From the NCBI GenBank assembly GCA_036387315.1, contig DASVTY010000094.1:35786-99785 (forward strand): a stretch of 64,000 nt of DNA, in the 5' to 3' direction. The notes below the pieces were generated by a model. It ran no database searches, had not been told where the DNA came from, and was given only the letters and a program-made list of their open reading frames with translations. The DNA comes from JALZCH01 sp036387315 (GTDB lineage Bacteria; Acidobacteriota; Blastocatellia; Pyrinomonadales; Pyrinomonadaceae). The first letter of the stretch is position 1, and each line of letters opens with the position of its first letter. Both the position numbers and the translations under genes were made by a program. Positions 32,774 to 40,265 of the stretch are shown one piece after another.

Positions 32774-34186
32774 ATGACGACGGAAAATCTGACGCTCGAA
32801 TTTGAATCGGGAACGCTCGTTTTACAGGGCGCGAGCCGGGAATTTGATGTTCCCGGCTTTTTCGTGTGGGATGAGCGAATCAGACAATTTCGCGCGCCTG
32901 CCTTTTTTTATCGCCATATAGTCAAAGATTTTCTGCGCCGAAAAATCGAGTTTCAAGACAAAGCCAGAAAATATTTAAAATTTGATTTTGCGGCGAAATT
33001 TTACGTCGAGCCGCGCCCGTATCAAAGTGAAGCCGTCGAGGCTTGGCGCGCGGCGGAAAGATGCGGGTGCGTGATTTTGCCGACCGGCGCGGGCAAAACT
33101 CACGTCGCGCAGATGGCGATTGAATTGTGCGGGCGTCAAACGCTCGTTATCGTGCCGACTCTGGATTTAATGAATCAGTGGTACGATTTGCTCGTTTCTA
33201 CATTTAACGCGGAAATCGGTTTAATCGGCGGCGGTTTTTATGAAATCGGCGCGATTACCGTGACGACTTACGCCAGCGCGTTCCGGCATATGGAGCGCAT
33301 CGGAAATCAGTTCGGGCTGGTGATTTTCGACGAAGTGCATCATTTGCCGAGCGAAGGCGGTTACGCTTACGCCGCGGAATTTTGTCTCGCACCGTTTCGG
33401 CTCGGTTTGACCGCCACGCCGGAACGAACCGATGGTGGCGAAGAGCGTTTAAATCAGCTTGTCGGCGAAATCGTTTACCGGCGCGAGGCGCAGGAATTTG
33501 CCGGAGAGTTTTTGGCTGATTATACAGTCGAACAGTTGACAGTTGATTTGTCCGCCGAAGAACGCGAGGCTTATGAATACGAGCGGCAGATTTTCCGCGA
33601 ATTTTTGCGGCGCAACAATCTATCTTTCGCCGGGATTGACGGCTGGAAACGATTTATAATGCAGAGCGCGCGCAGCGAACAGGGACGCCGCGCGATGAAG
33701 GCTTTTCGTGAATCAAAACGAATCGCGCTCGGAACCGAAGCGAAAATGCGCGTTTTAAGAGATTTGCTTGTCCGGCATCGTCACGACAAAGTTTTGATTT
33801 TCACGGCAGAAAACGCCGCCGTTTATCGCATCTCGCAGGATTTTCTGATTCCCGCCATCACGCACGAAACCAACGTCAAAGAACGCAAACAATGGCTCGA
33901 AGCATTTAATCGCGGCGAGGTTTTATCGCTCGTCACGTCAAAAGTTTTAAACGAAGGCGTCAATATTCCTGACGCTTCCGTCGCAATTATTCTTTCCGGT
34001 TCAGGTTCGTCGCGCGAGCATATTCAGCGTTTGGGCAGAATCCTGCGAAAAAAAGGCGACAAACAAGCCGTGCTTTACGAAGTCATCACGCGCGACACGA
34101 CCGAAGAATACATCTCGCGCCGCCGAACGGACGCGCGCCAATTTCACGATGCTAAATCAATGACAAAGCCGAATTTGTTTGATTAA
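32774..34186 (+). CDS. XPB/Ssl2-like superfamily 2 DNA helicase
   Basis: 470 residues. An N-terminal ~85-residue damage-recognition-like region is followed by RecA-like domain 1 with Q-motif PYQSEAVEAW, Walker A LPTGAGKTH, DEVH box VIFDEVHHLP and motif III GLTATPERTDGG, and domain 2 with ending motif SGSSREHIQRLGRILRK. ATP-driven 3'-5' unwinding is expected. Archaeal and some bacterial XPB genes are paired with a Bax1/DUF790 nuclease; here the next gene is a DUF433 gene instead, so that partner is absent locally. Confidence 0.9.
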   Translation: MTTENLTLEFESGTLVLQGASREFDVPGFFVWDERIRQFRAPAFFYRHIVKDFLRRKIEFQDKARKYLKFDFAAKFYVEPRPYQSEAVEAWRAAERCGCVILPTGAGKTHVAQMAIELCGRQTLVIVPTLDLMNQWYDLLVSTFNAEIGLIGGGFYEIGAITVTTYASAFRHMERIGNQFGLVIFDEVHHLPSEGGYAYAAEFCLAPFRLGLTATPERTDGGEERLNQLVGEIVYRREAQEFAGEFLADYTVEQLTVDLSAEEREAYEYERQIFREFLRRNNLSFAGIDGWKRFIMQSARSEQGRRAMKAFRESKRIALGTEAKMRVLRDLLVRHRHDKVLIFTAENAAVYRISQDFLIPAITHETNVKERKQWLEAFNRGEVLSLVTSKVLNEGVNIPDASVAIILSGSGSSREHIQRLGRILRKKGDKQAVLYEVITRDTTEEYISRRRTDARQFHDAKSMTKPNLFD

Positions 34187-34195
34187 AATGACGGT

Positions 34196-34408
34196 ATGAA
34201 ACAGCCGATTGTTACGGTATCGAAAGACGTGATGGGCGGGACGTCTGTTTTTGCCGGAACCCGCGTGCCGATACAAACTTTGATTGATTATCTCAAAGCG
34301 GGCGAAACAATCAACGATTTTCTCAAAGGTTTTCCGACTGTCACGCAGGAGCAAATAACGGCTTTTCTTGAAGAAGCCGGGCGCGAAATGGAAAAAAAAG
34401 ACGCTTAA
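34196..34408 (+). CDS. Orphan DUF433 protein (antitoxin-like)
   Basis: 70 residues: MKQPIVTVSKDVMGGTSVFA then GTRVPIQTLIDYLKAGETIN, the DUF433/COG2442 signature. The usual DUF5615 toxin gene does not follow; instead a 174-nt inverted-repeat structure starts 21 nt after the stop. It may be a solitary regulator or a remnant of a module whose toxin was lost. A complete DUF433-DUF5615 pair is present at 22.7-23.3 kb. Confidence 0.82.
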   Translation: MKQPIVTVSKDVMGGTSVFAGTRVPIQTLIDYLKAGETINDFLKGFPTVTQEQITAFLEEAGREMEKKDA

Positions 34409-34737
34409 CTCGGTTTGCCGCCAACGGCGACAAACATCCCCGCTTCGCCGCCCAACGAGAATCGTTGGGTGATTGGCAAATAAACGCACCAACGCTGAAG
34501 GCGTCGAACAAATCTCACAATGTAGCTCGCTTTCAGCGAGCGATTCCGTCGCTCATCCAAATCCAGCGATTCTCGCTGGGCGGCGAAGCGGGGATGTTTG
34601 TCATCTTCGATGACTTAATCATTGATTCAAACAACTTCTAAAACCTAATCTGGAATTTCTGCGTAACAAAACGTAAGATTTGAGTATTGGTGTTCTCTTC
34701 AATTCAAGAAACTTGAAAACAATTTAACGAAAGATTT
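34409..34737. other. Gap between orphan DUF433 and S9 peptidase genes
   Basis: No reading frame with support. The left half is the large inverted repeat at 34429-34602; the right half (34610-34737) is A+T-rich and should contain the promoter of the peptidase gene, though no clear -35/-10 pair was picked out by eye. Confidence 0.55.
34429..34602. repeat. Long inverted repeat with ~40-nt arms and inner hairpins
   Basis: Left arm 34429-34469 (GACAAACATCCCCGCTTCGC...) and right arm 34563-34602 (...GCGAAGCGGGGATGTTTGTC) are complementary over ~40 nt with few mismatches. Each arm's inner end is itself a small palindrome (AACGAGAATCGTT on the left, AGCGATTCTCGCT on the right). The ~93-nt spacer holds another perfect hairpin, GCTCGCT-TTC-AGCGAGC near 34525-34541. 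Could be a small non-autonomous mobile element or a structured RNA. Confidence 0.8.
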
Positions 34738-37008
34738 ATGAACCGTTCCAAAATTCTTCTGTTGTGGCTGGTTTTGCTTTGCGCGCCGGCTTTTGTTTCG
34801 GCACAAACGACTGCGACTGATCCGGCGGCTTTAACGATTGACCGGATTTACAACTCCGCCGAGTTTAATCCGCAAGGCATCGGGCAGATTCGCTGGCTGA
34901 AATCCGGCGACGCTTATTCAAAAATCGAGCGCACGTCCGACGGCAAAGGCGTTGATCTGGTTAGCTATGACGCGGCGACGAACAAACGCGAAGTTTTGAT
35001 TCCCGCCGCCAAATTAATTCCGCAAGGTCAGACTTCGCCGCTCGCGCTGCACGGCTACGAATGGTCTGCCGACAATCAAAAACTGCTCGTTTACACCAAC
35101 TCGAAAAAAGTCTGGCGTCTGAACACGCGCGGCGATTACTGGGTTTTGGATATTCCGAGCGGCAAATTGACTAAGCTTGGCGGCAACGCCGCGCCTTCTA
35201 CTTTGATGTTTGCCAAGTTTTCGCCCGACGCAACGCGAGTCGGTTATGTGCGGGAAAATAATTTATACGTCGAAAACGTTGCGGACGGGCGCATTACGCA
35301 GCTTACCAAAGACGGCTCGAAGACGTTGATTAACGGAACGTCCGATTGGGTCAATGAAGAAGAATTCAGCTTGCGCGATTGCTGGCGCTGGAGTCCTGAC
35401 GGCAAATCAATCGCCTTCTGGCAATTCGACGCTTCGGGCATTAAAGATTTTGTTTTGATCAATAACACGCTCGATGTTTACCCGGTTTTGACCCAAATTC
35501 CGTATCCGAAAGCCGGAACGACAAACGCTGCGGTGCGAATCGGTGTTATCGGCGCTGACGGCGGCGAGATTCGCTGGATGAATACGCCCGGCGATTTGCG
35601 TCAGAATTACGTAGCGATGATGGATTGGACGGACAATTCCAATGAAATCATTTTGCAGCATCTCAATCGTTTGCAAAACACGCTGCAATTGATGCTCGCC
35701 GATGCGAAAACCGGAAATGTGCGGACAATCGTGACCGAAAAAGACGACGCCTGGGTTGAAGTTTTTATGCAGAAAATGCGCTGGCTCGCGGGCAATAAAA
35801 ACTTTTTGTGGATGAGCGAGCGCGATGGCTGGCAGCACGTTTATACGGTTGCGCGCGACGGTTCAAACGCGAAATTAATCACGCCGGGAAATTTTGATGT
35901 AGTTAGCATTTCTTCTGTAGATGAACCGGGTGGCTGGCTTTATTACATCGCTTCGCCGGAAAACGCGACGCAGCGTTATTTATATCGCTCAAGACTTGAC
36001 GGAAGCGGCGCGCCCGAACGAATCACACCGAGCGAGCAAGCTGGCTGGCACAATTACAACATTTCGCCTAATTCGCGCTGGGCGGTTCACAATTATTCCG
36101 CTTTTTCCAAAGTTCCGCGTTTCGAGCTGGTTAATTTAACGAATAAATCGGTCGTTCGCACGATGATGGATAACGCCGAATTGCAGGCGAAAGTTGATGC
36201 GATTCGCAAAGCTCCGCACGAGTTTTTCCGGGTTGATGTTGGAAGCGGCGTCACGCTTGACGGCTGGATGATCAAACCGCCGAATTTCGATCCGAATAAA
36301 AAATATCCGGTTTTGTTTTTTGTCTATGGCGAACCGGCGGCGCAAACCGTTTTGGATTCGTGGCAGGGCGATGATTATTTGTGGTATTTAATGCTGGCGC
36401 AACAGGGCTACGTTATCGCCAGCGTTGACAATCGCGGCACGCCCGCGCCGCGCGGGCGCGAGTGGCGCAAAAGCATTTATCGCAAAATCGGCGTGATTAA
36501 TTCCCAAGATCAGGCAAATGCTGCCAAAGCTTTGACCGCCAAAATGCCTTTTCTCGATGCCTCGCGCGTCGGTATCTGGGGCTGGAGCGGCGGCGGAGTT
36601 TCGACTCTGAACGCGATGTTTCGTTACCCGGACGTTTACAAAATGGGAATGGCGGTCGCGCCGCTCGCTGATATGCGTTATTACGACACGATTTACACCG
36701 AGCGCTATATGGGCTTGCCGCAGCAAAACGTCGAAGATTTCAAACAAGGCGCGGCGCTTAATTTTGTCGAAGGCTTGAAAGGCGATTTGCTGATCGTTCA
36801 CGGCACGGGCGACGACAATGTGCATTATCAAGGCACTGAAATATTGATTGACAAGCTGATTGCCGCCAACAAACAGTTTACGATGATGGCTTATCCGAAC
36901 CGCACGCACGGCATTTTTGAAGGCGAAAACACTACGCGGCATTTATATACGCTGCTGACCAAGTATTTGAACCAACATTTGCCCGCTCAACAAGCGGCTT
37001 CGCGTTAG
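34738..37008 (+). CDS. Secreted S9 (dipeptidyl peptidase IV-like) serine peptidase
   Basis: 756 residues. Signal peptide 1-22 (VLLCAPAFVSAQ). DPP4_N beta-propeller over ~60-480 with WRWSPDGKSIAFWQFD and NEEEFSLRD, the latter resembling the Glu-containing N-terminus-binding motif of DPP4. The C-terminal alpha/beta-hydrolase has nucleophile GWSGGG (near 619-624), Asp in GTGDDNVHYQG and His in PNRTHGIF. It should remove N-terminal dipeptides, typically after Pro/Ala, in the periplasm. It ends 16 nt before a strong terminator. Confidence 0.93.
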   Translation: MNRSKILLLWLVLLCAPAFVSAQTTATDPAALTIDRIYNSAEFNPQGIGQIRWLKSGDAYSKIERTSDGKGVDLVSYDAATNKREVLIPAAKLIPQGQTSPLALHGYEWSADNQKLLVYTNSKKVWRLNTRGDYWVLDIPSGKLTKLGGNAAPSTLMFAKFSPDATRVGYVRENNLYVENVADGRITQLTKDGSKTLINGTSDWVNEEEFSLRDCWRWSPDGKSIAFWQFDASGIKDFVLINNTLDVYPVLTQIPYPKAGTTNAAVRIGVIGADGGEIRWMNTPGDLRQNYVAMMDWTDNSNEIILQHLNRLQNTLQLMLADAKTGNVRTIVTEKDDAWVEVFMQKMRWLAGNKNFLWMSERDGWQHVYTVARDGSNAKLITPGNFDVVSISSVDEPGGWLYYIASPENATQRYLYRSRLDGSGAPERITPSEQAGWHNYNISPNSRWAVHNYSAFSKVPRFELVNLTNKSVVRTMMDNAELQAKVDAIRKAPHEFFRVDVGSGVTLDGWMIKPPNFDPNKKYPVLFFVYGEPAAQTVLDSWQGDDYLWYLMLAQQGYVIASVDNRGTPAPRGREWRKSIYRKIGVINSQDQANAAKALTAKMPFLDASRVGIWGWSGGGVSTLNAMFRYPDVYKMGMAVAPLADMRYYDTIYTERYMGLPQQNVEDFKQGAALNFVEGLKGDLLIVHGTGDDNVHYQGTEILIDKLIAANKQFTMMAYPNRTHGIFEGENTTRHLYTLLTKYLNQHLPAQQAASR

Positions 37009-37024
37009 TTTTGAGTTGAATGGT

Positions 37025-37070
37025 CAAAGAAAAAAATCCGCAGTAAATATACTGCGGATTTTTTTCTTTG
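37025..37070 (+). terminator. Rho-independent terminator after the S9 peptidase gene
   Basis: 20-bp perfect stem (CAAAGAAAAAAATCCGCAGT and its complement) around loop AAATAT; A-run and T-run on the flanks. Confidence 0.93.
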
Positions 37071-37145
37071 CAAGAAGTTTTTGCGGGCGGCGTTCTTTTC
37101 GGAACAAATTGCCGCGTTTGCGGTTCAAAAGAAGCGGAGGCTTTT

Positions 37146-37688
37146 ATGGCGAAATTTACAAATCCTTTGGCGAATGTGCGCGTGGCTTCGCCTTGTCCGG
37201 CGAACTGGGACGAAATGGTCGGCGATGACCGAAAACGTTTTTGTGGGCAATGCAAATTGAATGTTTACAATCTGTCGGGAATGGGGCGAGACGAAGCGGA
37301 AAATCTTTTGCTAAATGCTGAAGGTCGTTTGTGCGTTAGATTTTATCGCCGCGCAGACGGCACGGTTTTAACGCAGGATTGTCCGGTCGGCTGGAAGGCT
37401 TTGAAAAGAAAAGTTTCCCGAACTGCGACTGCTGCCTTTTCGTTTGTTGTTGGACTTTTCGGCGGTTTGGGATTTGGCGCGGCTTTTAATTTAGAACAAA
37501 AGGCTGTAATGGGGACTATGCCTGTTGTTGCCATAACCAGAGAAATATCTGAAGAACCGATAATTATGGGCGGCGCTAATGTAATGGAGATACCAGAAGC
37601 TACAATGGGTCAAATGATTAGCGAGCCTAAACAAGTAATTGGAAAGGCTGTCATTTCGCAGAAAAAAGTGCCCAAACCGAAACGCTAA
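37146..37688 (+). CDS. Hypothetical cysteine-motif protein with one membrane helix
   Basis: 180 residues from ATG 37146, preceded by GGAGG; an upstream in-frame ATG/TTG would read through the terminator region and is rejected. The N-terminal ~85 residues have SPCPANWDEMVGDDRKRFCG then QCKLNVYNLSGMGRDEAENL, a cysteine-bearing module found at the N-terminus of many uncharacterised acidobacterial and Bacteroidota proteins. A hydrophobic helix follows (TAAFSFVVGLFGGLGFGAAF). The C-terminal ~60 residues are probably outside. Function unknown; metal binding by C/C pairs is possible. Confidence 0.78.
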   Translation: MAKFTNPLANVRVASPCPANWDEMVGDDRKRFCGQCKLNVYNLSGMGRDEAENLLLNAEGRLCVRFYRRADGTVLTQDCPVGWKALKRKVSRTATAAFSFVVGLFGGLGFGAAFNLEQKAVMGTMPVVAITREISEEPIIMGGANVMEIPEATMGQMISEPKQVIGKAVISQKKVPKPKR

Positions 37689-37705
37689 ACATAAATTCAA
37701 AATAG

Positions 37706-37741
37706 AAAGCCGACAGCATTTTCCAATGTGTCGGCTTTTTT
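37706..37741. terminator. Terminator between convergent genes
   Basis: Stem AAGCCGACA / TGTCGGCTT with an inner CATT/AATG extension and TTCC loop; T-run on the plus side and A-rich sequence on the other. Lies between the cysteine-motif gene and the VWA gene. Confidence 0.88.
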
Positions 37742-37760
37742 ATTTACGGCGAAATTTTGT

Positions 37761-38864
37761 TTATTGATTTTTCGCAAAATAACCTTGTCGAGCGCGGATT
37801 CTGAGCGCCGGGCGATTATTTAAACCAACACGTAATTTCACATATCTGCCTGCGGAAAATTCGGTTTCCGAATAATATTGCAGCAAATACTGCGCTCGCA
37901 GCTCGGCGGAAATTTGGCGGAAAATACGTTCGAGGATGGCGACGTTTTGCTGTTCAAAGCTCGAAGTGTTTTTCTCGCTGGCGAATTGCGGCAGAAAAGC
38001 CGTTCCGCCCGTTTCATCGGCAAACGTTTGCATACCGTTTTGCGCGCGCTGGCTCGCCACATTCAACCGCACGGAAGGTCCCGACGGATTGAGCGAATAA
38101 AAAACCGTGTCGGCGTTTTGCAGCGCTTTCAAAACGGCGGCTTGCGCGGGCGCGTGAGCTTTTGCCGTGATTGATTCGCGTTTTTCAAGGTCTTTGCGGG
38201 TTAATTTATTAACATCCAGATTTTGGTCAAACGAGCGCGCCGTTCTTCTGGTGTATTCGCTGTAATTGTCTTCGCCGTCGGAAAGCACCAAAATCACGCG
38301 GCGCGAGCGCGGAGGCGCAGCTTCGGTTAAATATTTTGCCGCCGCCATAACCGTATCGTAAAAGGCGGTCGAGCTTTGCGTGGCGGCGACCGAGCGCACT
38401 TTAAGGGCGGCGTTTTCGGCTGTGTCGCGTTTTTGCGCCAAAATGGGTTTGTCGGTAATCAAAAAGATGGTCGCGCGGTCTTCTGCTCGCATTACGCTCC
38501 GCAAAAATTCGGCGGCGGCGCTTTTTTCCAAATCGAAAATCTTGTTCGTGCTGCTCGAAACGTCAATTAAAAGCGCAATTTCCAGCGGCACTTGTTCGGC
38601 GCTGCCGACTTCCTCGATTTGCTGTGACTTGCCTTCTTCCTCAATCCGAAAATCGGTTTTCGCCAAATTTTGCACCGGCTGTCCGGCGCTGTCGGTTACC
38701 GAAACCGGAACCGTAACGAGCGTTGACGTGACGCGCAAAACTTCGCCTTCGTCATCCGGTTTTGGCGGCGGAGTCGGTGTCGGCGTTTGTGCGGCGACAG
38801 ACAAAAATAAAAACGCGGCGACCGGAAAAGCGAAAAATAGTTTTTTGAGCATTTTGTTCAGCAC
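37761..38864 (-). CDS. Secreted VWA protein of acidobacterial type
   Basis: 367 residues. Signal peptide ending SVAAQ, a TPTPTPPPKP linker, a short beta domain (RVTSTLVTVPVSVTDSAGQP .. DFRIEEEGKSQ), then a von Willebrand A domain with MIDAS motif LLIDVSSST near residue 100 and RRVILVLSDGEDNYS near 195. This architecture matches the VWFA-related acidobacterial family (TIGR03436-like). Probably mediates metal-dependent protein contacts at the cell surface; ligands are unknown. A second member is encoded at 51.4 kb. Confidence 0.87.
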   Translation of the reverse strand: MLNKMLKKLFFAFPVAAFLFLSVAAQTPTPTPPPKPDDEGEVLRVTSTLVTVPVSVTDSAGQPVQNLAKTDFRIEEEGKSQQIEEVGSAEQVPLEIALLIDVSSSTNKIFDLEKSAAAEFLRSVMRAEDRATIFLITDKPILAQKRDTAENAALKVRSVAATQSSTAFYDTVMAAAKYLTEAAPPRSRRVILVLSDGEDNYSEYTRRTARSFDQNLDVNKLTRKDLEKRESITAKAHAPAQAAVLKALQNADTVFYSLNPSGPSVRLNVASQRAQNGMQTFADETGGTAFLPQFASEKNTSSFEQQNVAILERIFRQISAELRAQYLLQYYSETEFSAGRYVKLRVGLNNRPALRIRARQGYFAKNQ

Positions 38865-38893
38865 AATTTAATCCTTTTCGGGAAAAATAAAAA

Positions 38894-38936
38894 CGCGGAA
38901 AGCGCGAATTCGTTAATGCAAATTCGACTTTCCGCG
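38894..38936 (-). terminator. Terminator of the OmpA-family gene
   Basis: CGCGGAAAG (38894-38902) pairs with CTTTCCGCG (38928-38936), with CGAATT/AATTCG inside. On the minus strand TTTTTATTTTT follows. Confidence 0.88.
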
Positions 38937-38955
38937 CTCCGGTTAATGCCGCAAA

Positions 38956-39966
38956 TTATTGTTCTTGCGGTTGTTGGCTCTGGGTCGTCGGGTTGGTCAC
39001 GTTGATGGTTTGATTCAAACCGCGGCTGACCAGCAATTTGACTTCGACGCGGCGATTTTGCGCGCGTCCTTCGCGCGTCGTGTTGTCCGCGACGGCTTTT
39101 GTATCCAATTCGCCGAAACCGTAAGCCGGTAAAATGCGGCGAAGCGGAATGTTATGGTTTTCAACCAGATATGAAATCACCGAGTTCGCGCGGCGCTCGC
39201 TTAAAGCGCGGTTTTTCTCCGAGTTGCCGGTTGCGTCGGCATAGCCTGTAATTTCGATGACAAAGCCTTTTGCGCTTCCGACGCCTTGTGCCAATTGATC
39301 GAGTTGAGTTTTGGCTTCAGGCGAAAGAACCGCGCTGCCGACTTTGAAAGTAACGTTTTGCTGCGTTTGAACAACGTAATCATCTACATCGCTAATGCGT
39401 TGGTTGGTCGCGTTGACGCCGGCAACCGCCGCATCAGCAGTATCTTGAGCGGCACGCGCTCCGCCGCGCGCGGCGTTTGAAATCGCTACCAATTCATCGA
39501 GCTGTCCTGATAAACGCTGTGCGTTGGCTTCGGCTTCGGTCAGGCGACCTTCGACCGGAGTGACGCGCGTTTCGATTGATTGCGCGACGCGCAGATCATC
39601 TTCGCCGAAACGGATTTTATCCGCTAACACCGCGCCGTTTTGTCCGCCGCGCCCTTCGGCTTCCATCATTAGACCGCGAACGAGCATTTCACCGGCAAAA
39701 CTTCTGCCGCTGCCGAACCATTTTTTCGATTTGATGCTCGTGTTGTCGCCGATCATCACTTGCGACACCGAACCGTTATCTTCTTTAACGGTCAACATAT
39801 TGCCGTTGCGTTCGGTAATGATTCCGCGCACCTTCGCTTTTTGTCCGCTGGAAACGGTGCGCGTTTGCCCCGTGTTGTTTGTCGTATTGTTGTTCTGAGC
39901 TAACGCCGTCGGCGCAGTCACCAAAAGTGAAAGACCCAAGAGTCCTACAAATTTCAAATTTTTCAT
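38956..39966 (-). CDS. OmpA-family protein with N-terminal DUF5666-like and coiled-coil regions
   Basis: 336 residues. Signal peptide MKNLKFVGLLGLSLLVTAPTA-LAQ. Residues ~35-125 have a small beta domain (AKVRGIITERNGNMLTVKED .. GDNTSIKSKK). Residues ~130-205 are helical, Ala-rich and coiled-coil-like (RLTEAEANAQRLSGQLDELV). The C-terminal OmpA domain contains ITGYADATGNSEKNRALSER and RRILPAYGFGE, which bind diaminopimelate in peptidoglycan. Likely links a periplasmic or outer-membrane structure to the cell wall. Confidence 0.9.
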   Translation of the reverse strand: MKNLKFVGLLGLSLLVTAPTALAQNNNTTNNTGQTRTVSSGQKAKVRGIITERNGNMLTVKEDNGSVSQVMIGDNTSIKSKKWFGSGRSFAGEMLVRGLMMEAEGRGGQNGAVLADKIRFGEDDLRVAQSIETRVTPVEGRLTEAEANAQRLSGQLDELVAISNAARGGARAAQDTADAAVAGVNATNQRISDVDDYVVQTQQNVTFKVGSAVLSPEAKTQLDQLAQGVGSAKGFVIEITGYADATGNSEKNRALSERRANSVISYLVENHNIPLRRILPAYGFGELDTKAVADNTTREGRAQNRRVEVKLLVSRGLNQTINVTNPTTQSQQPQEQ

Positions 39967-40211
39967 TATCTACTGTAACTCCTTTCGTGAAGCGCCATCC
40001 GCATCAAATCGCAAACGGCGCAAATATATTTCTATAATCTCCGACACAAAAATAGCGGTCGGTTTTCTCAGCTTTCGTCTGTGACGTAGTAATTAACCGA
40101 GGGGTTGTCAGTAATTACAACTTTTAGAAATCTAACCGACCAAAAATGTGTCTTCTGTCCGTTTCGTACAAAGCAGAGAAAACGCTGTAATTGTTATGTT
40201 TTCGCACGCAA
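39967..40211. other. Upstream region of the OmpA-family gene
   Basis: No gene seen. It should hold the promoter of the minus-strand OmpA gene; GGAG near 39980 (minus strand) is the likely ribosome site. No confident -35/-10 pair was chosen. Confidence 0.5.
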
Positions 40212-40248
40212 AATAAGAATAGCTCCGTTTGCGGAGCTATTCTTTATT
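40212..40248 (-). terminator. Terminator of the E2 acyltransferase gene
   Basis: Perfect stem AGAATAGCTCCG / CGGAGCTATTCT with loop TTTG, extended by AATA/TTATT; lies 18 nt after the minus-strand stop at 40266. Confidence 0.92.
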
Positions 40249-40265
40249 AACATTTCTAATTTTCT

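Noticed and set aside
37068..37145. N-terminal extension of the cysteine-motif protein
   Set aside because: It begins inside the terminator of the S9 peptidase gene; ATG 37146 has a strong GGAGG in front.
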